Below, in pieces: positions 25,658 through 35,429 of a DNA stretch of 64,000 bases. The notes beneath the pieces were generated by a model. The model saw only the letters and a list, made by a program, of their open reading frames with translations, ran no database searches and was not told the origin of the DNA. The DNA comes from Phycisphaerae bacterium (lineage in GTDB: Bacteria; Planctomycetota; Phycisphaerae; UBA1845): positions 1 through 64,000 of the forward strand of contig JAJDDY010000041.1 of the NCBI GenBank assembly GCA_029260075.1, in the 5' to 3' direction. Each line of letters starts with the position of its first letter. Position 1 is the stretch's first letter. Both the position numbers and the translations under genes were made by a program.

Positions 25658-27936
25658 CTGAAACATCAAAAGAGATTAAGAAACCCAAAAGAAAGAAGAG
25701 TGTACGGCGTCGTTCGCCAAAGAAAACTGAGCCGGTTGACGCCAAGGTCGCGCCGGTCGATTCTGCGCCGGCGGTGGCGCAACAAGTCGAGTTGGCTGAC
25801 GTCAAGATTTCGGCCGGCGCTCCTGCGACCAAGGTCGAGGATTCGGCGCCGGTGGACTTGCCGAGCGCACCGCGCCGCCGAAAACGACGTACTAAAAAAG
25901 TGGCGGCCGCCGAGAAGGTTGCAGTGTCGCCAGAGTCGCCGGAATCGACGGACTCTCCCAATGAGCTTACTCCGTCTGTTCCGGTCGCCGCGGAGGTCCG
26001 CGCAGCCCCTGCGGACGATGCGTCGGCAGCGAGACCGTCGAGGCGGCGGCGTGGGAGCCGAGGGCGCGGTGGGTCGGCCGCGAAGGCCAAGGCACACGCT
26101 GAAGAAGCGGCGGCCGAGCCGGAGGTTGAAGCGAGCGAGGGAGATCGCGCTGACGTTCCTGCTCAGCCGGAGTCGGCGGAGGTCAAGGAGCGACGCGCCA
26201 GACCTCGAAGAAGATCAGGTCGAGGGGGGCGAACCGCCGAATCCGCGAACCGCGAAGAAACTGCTGAATCAGCCACACCGAAGCGAACCGCGAACGCCGA
26301 GACCGGCCATGAGACCGCCGCCAAGACGGCGGCAAAGGAACGAACGAAGAAAGCGAGCGAGTCGACCACATCCGCCGAGCGCGGCACGCGAATACTTCTA
26401 GTCAATACGATCGCCGGCGATGAGTGCCGTATCGCCGTGCTTCATCAGAAACGCCTCGAAGAACTGTTCATCGAGCGCACGGCCACGCAGTCCCACGTGG
26501 GCAGTATTTACAAGGGTCGAATCTGCAACGTCGAGCCGAGCATACAGGCTGTGTTCGTCGAGTTTGGGCTTCCGCAAAATGGGTTCCTGCACATCTCTGA
26601 TGTGCAGCCGCAATATTTTCCCGACCCGACTTCCGGTTCTGAGGAAGTGGGGCGCAAAATCCCGCGACACCAGCGACCGCCCATCCAAGACTGTTTTCGG
26701 CGCGGCGACGAGGTGATCGTTCAGGTGACCAAGGAAGGCGTGGGCACCAAAGGGCCAACGTTGACCACGTACCTTTCCATTCCCGGTCGGTTCCTGGTCA
26801 TGATGCCTGGAATGAGTCGCCACGGGGTCTCTCGAAAAATCGAGGACGAGATGGATCGGCGAACGATGCGCGATCTTCTCGCCGACTTGGAACTTCCCAG
26901 CGGTATCGGTTTCATTCTGCGAACAGCCGGTCTTGGTCGAACTAAGCGAGAGCTGCAACGAGACTTGCAATACCTCATGCGGTTGTGGCGCAACGTGGCT
27001 GATCGCGTTAAGAAATCTCGAACGCCGGCGGCGTTGTATCAGGAAACGGACTTGGTGGCGCGAACGCTTCGCGACGTCGTCACGACGGACTTCCGCCGCA
27101 TCGTCGTGGATAACGCGGAGACCGTGCCGCAGGTGACCGAGTTCCTGCGCATCGCCATGCCCCGATCGAAGGTGGCCGTAGAGTTGTACGACGAACGCGA
27201 GCCCATGTTCCATCGATACGGTATTGAAGACGAGATCGAGCGGATTCACTCGCGACACGTTCCGCTCGCGTCGGGCGGATCGCTCGTGATTGATTCGACG
27301 GAGGCGTTGGTCGCCATCGATGTGAACAGCGGGCGAGCGCGTTTGAATGACGACGCGGAAGATGCGGCCTATCGCCTGAACATGGAAGCCGCTGAGGAAA
27401 TAGCGCGGCAACTTCGTCTTCGTGACCTCGGCGGGCTGATCGTTTGTGACTTCGTGGATATGCGTGCGGCGCGACACAACCGAGACGTGGAGCGGACGAT
27501 GCGTGAATCGCTGAAACGACACAAGGAGGCCGCTAAGATTCTTCCCATCAGCAAGTATGGGCTTATGCAGATGACGCGGCAGCGCCGCGGGCCTTCGATC
27601 ACGCAGAATATTTTCGACGACTGTCCGCATTGCAAAGGAAGCGGCGTCGTAAAAATGGCTGAGTCTGTTGTGCTCGACGTGATGCGTGTGATTCAGGTGG
27701 CGACCAATCGGCAGAACGTCGACAAGGTTGTGGTCACGGTAGCCAGTGAAGTGGCGTACCGTATTCTTAACCTGAAGCGAGCCGCCCTTGGTCAGATTGA
27801 GTCGGAAACCAAGAAGCAAATCGTCATCAAGGGCGATGCGTCGTTTACGAGCGATCAGGTGGAGTATGTCTGCGAAGACTCGCGCGGGCGTGCCGTTGAT
27901 GCCGTCGGTCCGCAACGACAACGGCGTCGAAACTAG
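25654..27936 (+). CDS. rng: Ribonuclease E/G with long disordered N-terminal extension
   Basis: 760 residues. Residues 1 to about 245 are low-complexity, rich in Lys, Arg, Glu, Ala and Pro (PSRRRRGSRGRGG), with no domain. The catalytic region begins RILLVNTIAGDECRIAVLHQKRLEELFIER, carries an S1 domain (GSIYKGRICNVEPSIQAVFV), and the two metal-binding aspartates in LVAIDVNSG and VCDFVDM. The zinc-link is CPHCKGSG (about residue 657 on). It initiates mRNA decay and processes rRNA. In E. coli RNase E the disordered scaffold is C-terminal; here it is N-terminal. Translationally coupled to the DUF2344 gene. Confidence 0.95.
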   Translation: MTETSKEIKKPKRKKSVRRRSPKKTEPVDAKVAPVDSAPAVAQQVELADVKISAGAPATKVEDSAPVDLPSAPRRRKRRTKKVAAAEKVAVSPESPESTDSPNELTPSVPVAAEVRAAPADDASAARPSRRRRGSRGRGGSAAKAKAHAEEAAAEPEVEASEGDRADVPAQPESAEVKERRARPRRRSGRGGRTAESANREETAESATPKRTANAETGHETAAKTAAKERTKKASESTTSAERGTRILLVNTIAGDECRIAVLHQKRLEELFIERTATQSHVGSIYKGRICNVEPSIQAVFVEFGLPQNGFLHISDVQPQYFPDPTSGSEEVGRKIPRHQRPPIQDCFRRGDEVIVQVTKEGVGTKGPTLTTYLSIPGRFLVMMPGMSRHGVSRKIEDEMDRRTMRDLLADLELPSGIGFILRTAGLGRTKRELQRDLQYLMRLWRNVADRVKKSRTPAALYQETDLVARTLRDVVTTDFRRIVVDNAETVPQVTEFLRIAMPRSKVAVELYDEREPMFHRYGIEDEIERIHSRHVPLASGGSLVIDSTEALVAIDVNSGRARLNDDAEDAAYRLNMEAAEEIARQLRLRDLGGLIVCDFVDMRAARHNRDVERTMRESLKRHKEAAKILPISKYGLMQMTRQRRGPSITQNIFDDCPHCKGSGVVKMAESVVLDVMRVIQVATNRQNVDKVVVTVASEVAYRILNLKRAALGQIESETKKQIVIKGDASFTSDQVEYVCEDSRGRAVDAVGPQRQRRRN

Positions 27937-28153
27937 CTCTGTCTCAGATCGGATGATGGGTATACCGAGCCGCGCCGGCAATGAAGCGGACGTCTTGAAG
28001 CCGGTAGTGACCGCTGGACATCGCTCCCTCACGGTGGCGACTCGGATCGGACGAACCCGTTACGTGAGTCGTGACGACGCACGTGAGCTGCGGCACACCT
28101 GTAGATTCAGGTCGGGCGATTGTGTGGATGATTGATAATTGGAGTGAATCCCC

Positions 28154-28504
28154 TTGCGCGATGATACGACGACGGTGGCGGAACTGATCCAGCTCGTGGA
28201 CGCGTTTGTCGCCGAACGCGCGTGGGAACCGTTCCACGATCCGAAGAACCTTTCGAGTTCCATCGCCATCGAAGCCGCCGAGTTGATGGAGCATTTCCAG
28301 TGGCTTCGTTCGGACGAGCTTGATGCGGTTCGAGACGACGACACCAAGATGGCGGCGATCGGCGAAGAGCTTGCCGACATTCTGGCGTATGTCCTGTCCT
28401 TTGCACAAACGATGGACATCGACTTGTCGTCGACGTTGCGCGACAAGATGAAGAAGAACGCCGTGAAGTATCCGGCGTTGCGTTATCGAGGCCGATTCGA
28501 GTAA
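28154..28504 (+). CDS. MazG-like nucleotide pyrophosphohydrolase
   Basis: 116 residues from a TTG start with GGAG 9 bases upstream. All-alpha NTP pyrophosphatase features: WEPFHDPKNLSSSIAIEAAELMEHFQW, with acidic EAAELME for metal binding, and EELADILAYVLSFA. It fits the RS21-C6/dCTP pyrophosphatase group, which cleans non-canonical dNTPs. The 217-base gap before it shows nothing further. Confidence 0.9.
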   Translation: MRDDTTTVAELIQLVDAFVAERAWEPFHDPKNLSSSIAIEAAELMEHFQWLRSDELDAVRDDDTKMAAIGEELADILAYVLSFAQTMDIDLSSTLRDKMKKNAVKYPALRYRGRFE

Positions 28505-28520
28505 GTGCGTCGGTCGGTCT

Positions 28521-29162
28521 CTATGGAGCCGGAGATTCGGTCGTTTTTCTTGCGGCCTCTTCCTCGATCCAGCCGACAAGTTTATGCCACGATTGTGTCA
28601 CTTCGCCGAATTCGTATTGCAGGATGTCGGCAAGCAACACAAAGTCTTGAGACTCTAACGCACCCTTGATTTGGAGTAGCGTTTCTTTGGGACGGGTGAT
28701 CAGGCTCGCGATCGGATCGCCGTTGACGTGGCTGTCTTCGATATCGATGTCGAGCATTTGAATGGATTGGGCGACGGCTTGATGGATTTGCTGCCAGACG
28801 GCGAAGCATTCCCCAAGTGTTTGACTTGCCTCGGTCGTCTTGCCTTCCGTGAGTAGTTCGGCGATACGCTCGCGAGCTGTGTCACTCTCGTCGATGCATT
28901 GTGCGGATTGGGCCATCGCGTCTGCTACGAGGCTGGCTTTGGCTCCCGTGACGACGTCCAGAAGTCCGAACGAATCGACAGTTTTCTCCAGCGCGGCGGA
29001 CATCGCTTCTGCGGGAACTTCCGCGCCATCGCAACTAAACGTGACGATCACGCTGTCGTCGTCGCAGTGGTCGGCTTGGACAGTTCGTAGTGCCTGCTCC
29101 AGCGTTGTTTCTGGAGACATGGCGTTCGATTCTATCGGTTGACCGTTGAGTAGAATATCCAC
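28521..29162 (-). CDS. Conserved-looking protein of unknown function
   Basis: 213 residues from a GTG start with AAGGAG 7 bases upstream. The first half (MDILLNGQPIE, then an acidic helix-rich region) and the second half (WQQIHQAVAQSIQMLDIDI, LADILQYEFGEVTQSWHKLVGWI) are predicted helical and soluble. No family recognised. It follows the PIG-L gene on the same strand, 36 bases apart, so the two are probably co-transcribed. The strong Shine-Dalgarno and codon pattern support a real gene. Confidence 0.75.
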   Translation of the reverse strand: MDILLNGQPIESNAMSPETTLEQALRTVQADHCDDDSVIVTFSCDGAEVPAEAMSAALEKTVDSFGLLDVVTGAKASLVADAMAQSAQCIDESDTARERIAELLTEGKTTEASQTLGECFAVWQQIHQAVAQSIQMLDIDIEDSHVNGDPIASLITRPKETLLQIKGALESQDFVLLADILQYEFGEVTQSWHKLVGWIEEEAARKTTESPAP

Positions 29163-29198
29163 GCGAAACTCCTTCCCCGCGTCGGGGCGTACGTTGAC

Positions 29199-29966
29199 CT
29201 ACGTTGTCGCGGGTTGGTCTGTGGTCTTGAACGGCGGTGGGATCTTCCAATCTCCCAGCGCGGACATCATGTCGCTGACGCCCAGGGGTCTTGGCAGGGC
29301 GTATCGTTCGCCGAAGCGAACGCCCACCGATGACCCTTCGACGCCGGCGCCGGAGCGAACGTAATGCTCCAAACCCTCCAGGCGTTCGCCGTCGAACTGC
29401 GTACGGTAGCAGCGGATGGCGTCGATCTGTTGGTCGATCGTGTCTGTTATGTCGACCACAAACTGAGTGTGCCAGTGGGGAATGTCCGCCGCGATGCGGA
29501 CCGGCCTGTATACCAAGTGGTCCATTCGCCATGGTTCCGTGTCGTCGAAACGATCATTCCACTTGGTGAGTTGCGAATAGAAACGCGACGCTTCGGTGAT
29601 AAGTTGGGCTTGGTAGTGGTCCGGCGATGCGCCCGGCGTTCGTCCGGCCATCCCGACCACAATCTTGGGACGGTATCGGCGTAGAGCCGTGGCGAGTGCG
29701 TAGCGCGCTTCGGGTCCGTCCATGAGTACGCGGTTGGTCAAACCCAACATGTCGCATGTTTGAACGCCAAGCACGTCGGCTGCTGCGCGCATTTCCTTCA
29801 TGCGCGTCTCGGGCGTGCCTCGTGGTGTAGGCTCGCCGTTGGTCATGTGAATCATGCCGACGCGGTAGCCCTGATGAACCATTTTTGCGATGGTGCCGCC
29901 CATGCCGATCTCGAGATCGTCCGGATGCGGCGCGGTGAATATGATGTCGAGTTGTTTGTCAGCCAT
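29199..29966 (-). CDS. PIG-L family deacetylase (BshB1-like)
   Basis: 255 residues from ATG 29966 with AAGGA 5 bases upstream. The zinc site and catalytic Asp are in FTAPHPDDLEIGMGG; HMTNGE and the PDHYQAQLI segment (third His) complete it. The family removes N-acetyl groups from GlcNAc-containing substrates; BshB1 members act in bacillithiol synthesis on GlcNAc-malate. No bshA or bshC is nearby, so the substrate is open. Confidence 0.9.
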   Translation of the reverse strand: MADKQLDIIFTAPHPDDLEIGMGGTIAKMVHQGYRVGMIHMTNGEPTPRGTPETRMKEMRAAADVLGVQTCDMLGLTNRVLMDGPEARYALATALRRYRPKIVVGMAGRTPGASPDHYQAQLITEASRFYSQLTKWNDRFDDTEPWRMDHLVYRPVRIAADIPHWHTQFVVDITDTIDQQIDAIRCYRTQFDGERLEGLEHYVRSGAGVEGSSVGVRFGERYALPRPLGVSDMMSALGDWKIPPPFKTTDQPATT

Positions 29967-30374
29967 TGTGTTCCTTAGTTTCTTTTGCGTCGACCCAAAG
30001 ACTCCTATGCGCCGTACTATATCCGTGAGCGGTCCGGTGGGCAAAACAGGGTGCGCTAGGATTTCCAGATTGCGGGTTTTCGGCCGTTCGCCACGTGCCG
30101 TGCTTCCGTGTTACGAAATCCTGACACAAGGCGTTGCAAGCGTGTGCCGGGGCGATTGATGTAGCGTATCGCTCCCGACGATGGTGTTGGGGTCGCTGGC
30201 TGTGCGCGTGTGAACGTGGTACAATCTCCGCACAAAGTTGACGTTCATGCTTGCGTTGCGGCTTGATCGCAAACGGTGGGGCGGTGGAGCCGCGTCCCGG
30301 CGTGTCGATCTGGCGGGTGAATCGCCCCTGTCGTTTCAGCCCATCGATATCGACTCACAGAGGACCAACAACCG
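29967..30374. other. Intergenic region with possible upstream ORF
   Basis: Between divergent PIG-L and GNAT genes. A TACAAT hexamer near 30219-30224 could be a -10. A 43-codon reading frame (30247-30378) begins shortly after and ends in TGA overlapping the GNAT start codon (ATGA). It may be a translated leader or chance; no Shine-Dalgarno is visible before it. Confidence 0.3.
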
Positions 30375-30866
30375 ATGACACGAGGGCAAGTCCAGGACGG
30401 TGACCGCGAAGAGGTGGCTCTTTTCATCGAGCGACATTGGCAAAGCCGCAAGGTGATGAGCCGTGGTCACGAGTTCTATCCGCACCGGGAGCAGGGCTTG
30501 CTCGAACGTCGCGACGGCGACATCGTCGGTTTGCTCACCTTTCACGTCGAAGACAAAGTCATGGAAATTCTTACGCTCAACAGCACGCTGGATGGCGAGC
30601 GGATTGGTTCATCCCTCATGTTGCAGGCGGTGGAACACGCCAGATCAGAACACTGGAATCGTATTTGGTTGACCACGACGAACGATCGACTTCGCGCGAT
30701 CAAGTTTTATCAGCGTCTCGGGTTTCGCATGACCGCAGTAAACGTCGGTGTTGTGGACGAAGCGCGAATGCAGAAGCCGGAAATCCCGTTGGTCGGCGAG
30801 GGTGGCGTCCAAATCCACGACGAGATCGTGATGGAGCTTCCCATCGAACCCTATCTGGATGCGTAG
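30375..30866 (+). CDS. GNAT family N-acetyltransferase
   Basis: 163 residues, with AGAGGA 8 bases before the ATG. GNAT features: beta4-beta5 with LLTFHVEDKVMEILTLNSTLDGERIGSSLMLQAVEHAR (acetyl-CoA loop E-R-I-G-S-S) and the final NDRLRAIKFYQRLGFRMTAVN motif. Substrate not inferable; DEARMQKPEIPLVGEGG in the last third resembles a group with other small-molecule targets. Confidence 0.9.
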   Translation: MTRGQVQDGDREEVALFIERHWQSRKVMSRGHEFYPHREQGLLERRDGDIVGLLTFHVEDKVMEILTLNSTLDGERIGSSLMLQAVEHARSEHWNRIWLTTTNDRLRAIKFYQRLGFRMTAVNVGVVDEARMQKPEIPLVGEGGVQIHDEIVMELPIEPYLDA

Positions 30867-30916
30867 GCTTGGCGTCTGCGCGTCCACGCCCGCTTGATTG
30901 GCCGTTCGATTGTGCG

Positions 30917-32269
30917 TTACGCGACAGAAATGACTGTGGGCGTGTTATCCTCTGACAGGTCGAGAATCTGACCGATCGGGCTTCCGTCTGCCGAGAGTTG
31001 CTCCACGACGGGGGCGGTGTGGGCCCTTGGGTTCGCCCTCATAACGCGTGCGATCGATCCGTCGCTGAGTCCGACACGACTGCCGATTGGAAACAGTGAC
31101 AGCGTGTCCAGGAACGTCCGCACCAAGTCTCGATCAAACTTGTCGACCGAAGCGTCTATCACCATGCTCTTGGCGGCGACGTAGGGTACCATGGCCTCCC
31201 GGTATGGCCTCGATCGGGTCATGGCGGCGTACACGTCTGCGATCGCGATAATTTTGGCTAGGGTGTGTAGCTGATTCCCCGATCGTCCACGTGGGTAACC
31301 GGTTCCGTTGAGTCGTTCGTGGGCCTGGTACGCGACGAAGCGGACCGGCTGTGGCACGCCGCGCAGCGAGGTGAGCATGTCCAGCGTGTGCAAAGGGTGA
31401 CGATAAATCTCGTGCCACTCGCGCTCGGAGAGTTCGCCACGGCCCATGCGGATGGTCAACGGTACGCGGAGCATGCCGATGTCGTGGAGCAGCCCACCGA
31501 GTCCGAGCGTTGTGATGCACTCTCGGTCGAGGCCAAGCTGCGATCCAATGGCCATGCTGAGCATGGCGGTGTTGACGCAGTGATCGAACAGGTATTCGGG
31601 GCCGGAATGTTGTAACGCCACGACGAGTGGAAGCAGATCGAAGTCTACCGTCGCCCAGTCCACGAAACATCCCAAGTTGTGTTTTAGTTCGTGGACCGCA
31701 ATCCTACGACCAACGCGCAGTGAGTCGCACACGTCGGACACGGCGGTGCTGACGGATTCGTGGTGTTCGACACCGCGACGCGCTTGGGCCTTGAAGTCAT
31801 CGATGGGTAGTCGCGGGCGGCGCCAACCGGGTACCGAGCTAAGCGGAATCGTGATCAGCAGTTCGCCAGCGAGGCGTTCATCCAACTGTTGACTGGGGAC
31901 CGTGTGCGGGATGCCGGCGATCGAGCTGTCGTGTTCGATCGGTGGTGTCGTCGTCGGACGCAGCCAGACCGTGGCGATATCGCGGTCCCGAAGTATTTGC
32001 ACGAATCGCTTCGTAAGTTCGGTGCGCGCCGGCAAGAGCAGTTCGTCGTGCTCGTCGTACACGTCGTGGCGAAGTACGAGCCCCTCGGTCAGCGATCGTG
32101 TGACCTCAAGGTGTAGCGAGCTGACCGAGACTCGGCGCCCGCGCCGGGCCTTGTCGGCGTCTGCGTCGTCCTGCGGTTGGGCGACGCATTGCGATTTCTT
32201 CAGCGGGAGCTTGGCCACAGCGATCTCGCGGTCGAGCAGTTCCTCCCACTGAGTGTCGGCATCGGTCAT
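30917..32269 (-). CDS. HD-GYP domain protein (probable c-di-GMP phosphodiesterase)
   Basis: About 450 residues from ATG 32269. The N-terminal half is unknown. The C-terminal HD-GYP domain has LLHDIGMLRVP (HD), HPLHTLDML, and QAHERLNGTGYPRG, the GYP motif intact. Such proteins hydrolyse c-di-GMP to pGpG or GMP. No receiver domain is visible, so input may come through the N-terminal half. It lies downstream of polA on the same strand with a 445-base gap. Confidence 0.9.
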   Translation of the reverse strand: MTDADTQWEELLDREIAVAKLPLKKSQCVAQPQDDADADKARRGRRVSVSSLHLEVTRSLTEGLVLRHDVYDEHDELLLPARTELTKRFVQILRDRDIATVWLRPTTTPPIEHDSSIAGIPHTVPSQQLDERLAGELLITIPLSSVPGWRRPRLPIDDFKAQARRGVEHHESVSTAVSDVCDSLRVGRRIAVHELKHNLGCFVDWATVDFDLLPLVVALQHSGPEYLFDHCVNTAMLSMAIGSQLGLDRECITTLGLGGLLHDIGMLRVPLTIRMGRGELSEREWHEIYRHPLHTLDMLTSLRGVPQPVRFVAYQAHERLNGTGYPRGRSGNQLHTLAKIIAIADVYAAMTRSRPYREAMVPYVAAKSMVIDASVDKFDRDLVRTFLDTLSLFPIGSRVGLSDGSIARVMRANPRAHTAPVVEQLSADGSPIGQILDLSEDNTPTVISVA

Positions 32270-32714
32270 TCGGTCAGGGCTCCCACGCGGTTGTCTTCGC
32301 AGCATTCGTAACGAACGGTTTCGCCATTAGGCCAGGGGGAACGGCGGACGCATTCGTCAACGTCTACCCAGCAAGTCGTGCGGCATCAGCAACATAGAAG
32401 CCCCGAGGAACATCGGATTCTCGCGGTGGCCTCCATGAGCGATCTCGATGTTCGTGTAACACGGTTATCACACTCTTCCGGCGCAAAGCGTTCATCGATC
32501 CGACGTCCGCAGATTGAAGCGCATGATGACGGTGCGGGCGGTGACCGATGTTATGGGAACCAGGTTGAGCAGTGTTGTTTCGATGCGCAAACGTGAATCC
32601 TGATCAAACATAGTTCGCTGTCGGCGTGTCCGATAGCTCGACGTTGTGGACCCGTGACGTTGATCGGAGCGATTGGGATTGGACGTCACTCGCGAGCGCG
32701 GTCGAAGCCTTAGG
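32270..32714. other. Intergenic region between polA and HD-GYP gene
   Basis: No gene, tRNA or repeat copy recognised. Short frames on both strands do not show protein-like composition. It may hold the promoter of the HD-GYP gene, but no convincing -35/-10 pair is seen. Confidence 0.4.
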
Positions 32715-35429
32715 TTACTTGGTGTCTGCCCATGTGGCCCCCCATGCGATGTCGACAACCAGCGGTACGGACAGGGACATGGCGCCCTCCATACGCTTTC
32801 GGATGAGACTTGCGGCGGCATCGGTTTCGTCGAGTGATACCTCGAACACGAGTTCGTCGTGTACTTGGATGAGCAAGTCGGCGTTGTGTGTACCCTGCTT
32901 GCGGTCACTATGGATGTTAATCATGGCTCGTTTGATCAGGTCTGCGGCAGAGCCTTGGACGATCGTGTTCACCGCGATGCGCTCGCCCAGTGACACCTGT
33001 TGCCGATTGCGCGATTGCAGTTCGGGCACGGGACGCCTTCTTCCGAGGATGGTCTCGACGTAGCCGAGCTCGCGGGCGCGGGCGACGCACTCGTCGATGA
33101 AGGTTCGAATGCCGGCGTACCGATCGAAATAGGCATCGATAAAAGCGCGAGCCTCCGAAACACCGATACCAAGTCCTTTCGCGAGACCGAATGCGGACTG
33201 CCCGTAGATGATGCCGAAGTTCACCGCTTTGGCTGCGCTCCGTTGCTCGCTGGTGACGGCGTCAAGCTCTACGCCGTGTACTTGCGCGGCGACTGTCTTG
33301 TGAATGTCTAACCCGCTGTGGAACGCAGCCTGCAGCGCTTCGTCTTTGCAAAAATGGGCGAGCAGGCGGAGCTCGACTTGCGAGTAGTCAGCGGCGAGCA
33401 GCACAGAATTGGCCGAACTCGGAATGATGGCCTGTCGAATACGACGCCCCATCTCGGTTCGGATGGGTATGTTTTGGAGGTTGGGGTTGCTTGACGACAA
33501 GCGGCCGGTGACGGCGCCGGTTTGGTCGAACGATCCGTGAATGCGTCCGGTTCGATCGCTAACCATTTTCGGTAGTGTTTCGACGTAGGTGCTCTTGAGC
33601 TTGGCCAACTCGCGGTATTCGAGCACGAGCTTGGGGATCGGATGATCGGTTTGGGTGACGAGCGTACGGAGCGTTTCCGCGTCGGTACTGCGACCGGTCT
33701 TGGTTCTTCTGACGGGGGTGAGCCCTTGTTCGTCGAACAGGACAGCCGCAATTTGCTTCGTGGAATCGATGTTGAATTCATGTTCGGCGGCTTTGTGGAT
33801 GTCGCGCGTCAGTTCGATCATCCGATCGCCCATCGATTCGCCCAACCGCTTGAGCAACGGTTGATCGAGCGCAATGCCCGTGTGCTCCATTTCCGCGAGC
33901 ACCTCAACCAGTGGCATTTCTGTCTCGCGAAAGAGTCTCTCGACGTGACTCCCGGTCATTTGTGGTTCGAGCGATTCGTAGAGACGCCACGTGAAGTCCG
34001 CATCTTCGGCTGCGTAATCGCCGACCACCGCAGCGTCCAACTGATCCAGCGTGATCTGGTTCTTACCCTTGCCGATTAACTCGGTGATTGGGATCATGTC
34101 GTGCCCGAAGAATCGTTTGACCATGCCGTCCAGTGAATGCGAGCGGGCCAGCGGGTCGAGTAGGAAATTTGCGATCATTGTATCGAACGCCAGACCGTTC
34201 ACGTCCATGCCGACTTGCCGCAATACGAGCACGTCGTACTTGAGGTTTTGCCCGATCTTGAGAATCGAGGGGTTGGCCATGATCGGCGCGAGTTGCTGCA
34301 CGACGAGAGGGACGGGAAGCACGCTTCCCATGGCGGCGCGTATGGGAATGTAGTACGCCTCTCCCGACTTCCAGGAAAACGAGAGCCCGACTAGCTGAGC
34401 CGTGACCGGGTTGAGCCCCGTGGTTTCCGTATCGAAGGCGAATGTTTTTTGTGATCCGAGCTGCTGCGCAAATTCGTCCAATGCGGCTTCCGTATTGACC
34501 AGCTTGTACGTTCCGGGCTTTGCGGAATCGGGCTGCGGCGGTGGCGTGTCTGTTGAATCACTTTCGCCGTCGCACAATTCGTCGATGCGTTCACTCAGTC
34601 GATGGAAATCCAGCTCGGCGAAGATTGGACGCAGTGCGGCGAAGTTCAGCGCTGTCGTTGTGCAATCGTCGAGCGAGAATTTCATCGGCGCGTCGCGGCG
34701 GAGTGTGACGAGTGTTCTGGTCAAGTCGATTTGGTCGGCGAACGCACGCACGCGCTCGCTCATCTTCGGTGTCAGCTCGTTCGCGTGTTCGAGCACGGCG
34801 CCGGCTGAGCCGTACTTGTTGATCAGCTTGACGGCTGTCTTGTTGCCGATTCCGGGCACGCCGGGGATGTTGTCGGTACCGTCACCCGTTAATGTCTGAA
34901 TGTCGACGGCTTGCGTCGGGCTGAAGCCTTTCTTTTCCACGAGAGCACCGGCATCTAGGAACTCATCGTTGGCGACATCGAACAGATGAACACGGTCGGT
35001 GATGAGCTGCTCCAGATCCTTGTCGCGGCTAACGAGAAGGACCTGCACGTCTTGGTCGTTCACTCGTTCCGCCATGGTGGCCATCAGGTCGTCCGCTTCG
35101 AAGCCTCTCAGGGCGTACGTGGGGATGCCCAGTGCTTTGACGATCTGGATGATGCGGTCCGCCTGGATGTGCAGCCCCTCGGGCGCCGGGTCTCGTGTGG
35201 CTTTGTATTGCGGGTCGAGCTCTCGTCGGAAGGTCGTGGCGTCGTCAATATCCAGCGCCATGGCCAGGAAGTCCGGTTGACGATCGCGGATGAGCTTAAG
35301 GAGCATCTGGCAAAAGACGTGTGTGGCTCGGGTTGGTTCGCCCGAGGGGCTGGTGAGTTCACGGAACGGCGCATAGAACGCGCGGTAAATCTGGTAGAAG
35401 CCGTCGAGGATGTAGAAAGATTTAGACAT
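32715..35429 (-). CDS. polA: DNA polymerase I
   Basis: 904 residues, all three domains. The 5' nuclease (residues 1 to about 290) begins FYILDGFYQIYRAFYAPF with GDGTDNIPGVPGIGNKTA. The 3'-5' exonuclease retains FAFDTETTGLNP and later acidic residues (LAFDTMIANFLLDP, YAAEDADF), so proofreading should be active, unlike in many Firmicutes. Polymerase motifs: A, LAADYSQVELRLLAH; B, RSAAKAVNFGIIYGQSAFGL; C, QVHDELVFEV. It fills gaps in repair and removes Okazaki primers. Confidence 0.97.
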   Translation of the reverse strand: MSKSFYILDGFYQIYRAFYAPFRELTSPSGEPTRATHVFCQMLLKLIRDRQPDFLAMALDIDDATTFRRELDPQYKATRDPAPEGLHIQADRIIQIVKALGIPTYALRGFEADDLMATMAERVNDQDVQVLLVSRDKDLEQLITDRVHLFDVANDEFLDAGALVEKKGFSPTQAVDIQTLTGDGTDNIPGVPGIGNKTAVKLINKYGSAGAVLEHANELTPKMSERVRAFADQIDLTRTLVTLRRDAPMKFSLDDCTTTALNFAALRPIFAELDFHRLSERIDELCDGESDSTDTPPPQPDSAKPGTYKLVNTEAALDEFAQQLGSQKTFAFDTETTGLNPVTAQLVGLSFSWKSGEAYYIPIRAAMGSVLPVPLVVQQLAPIMANPSILKIGQNLKYDVLVLRQVGMDVNGLAFDTMIANFLLDPLARSHSLDGMVKRFFGHDMIPITELIGKGKNQITLDQLDAAVVGDYAAEDADFTWRLYESLEPQMTGSHVERLFRETEMPLVEVLAEMEHTGIALDQPLLKRLGESMGDRMIELTRDIHKAAEHEFNIDSTKQIAAVLFDEQGLTPVRRTKTGRSTDAETLRTLVTQTDHPIPKLVLEYRELAKLKSTYVETLPKMVSDRTGRIHGSFDQTGAVTGRLSSSNPNLQNIPIRTEMGRRIRQAIIPSSANSVLLAADYSQVELRLLAHFCKDEALQAAFHSGLDIHKTVAAQVHGVELDAVTSEQRSAAKAVNFGIIYGQSAFGLAKGLGIGVSEARAFIDAYFDRYAGIRTFIDECVARARELGYVETILGRRRPVPELQSRNRQQVSLGERIAVNTIVQGSAADLIKRAMINIHSDRKQGTHNADLLIQVHDELVFEVSLDETDAAASLIRKRMEGAMSLSVPLVVDIAWGATWADTK

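Noticed and set aside
26398-28032. 544-codon open frame antisense to the RNase E/G gene
   Set aside because: It is the complement of a gene with clear catalytic motifs, and its translation has no recognisable domain; GC-rich codon usage keeps antisense frames open.
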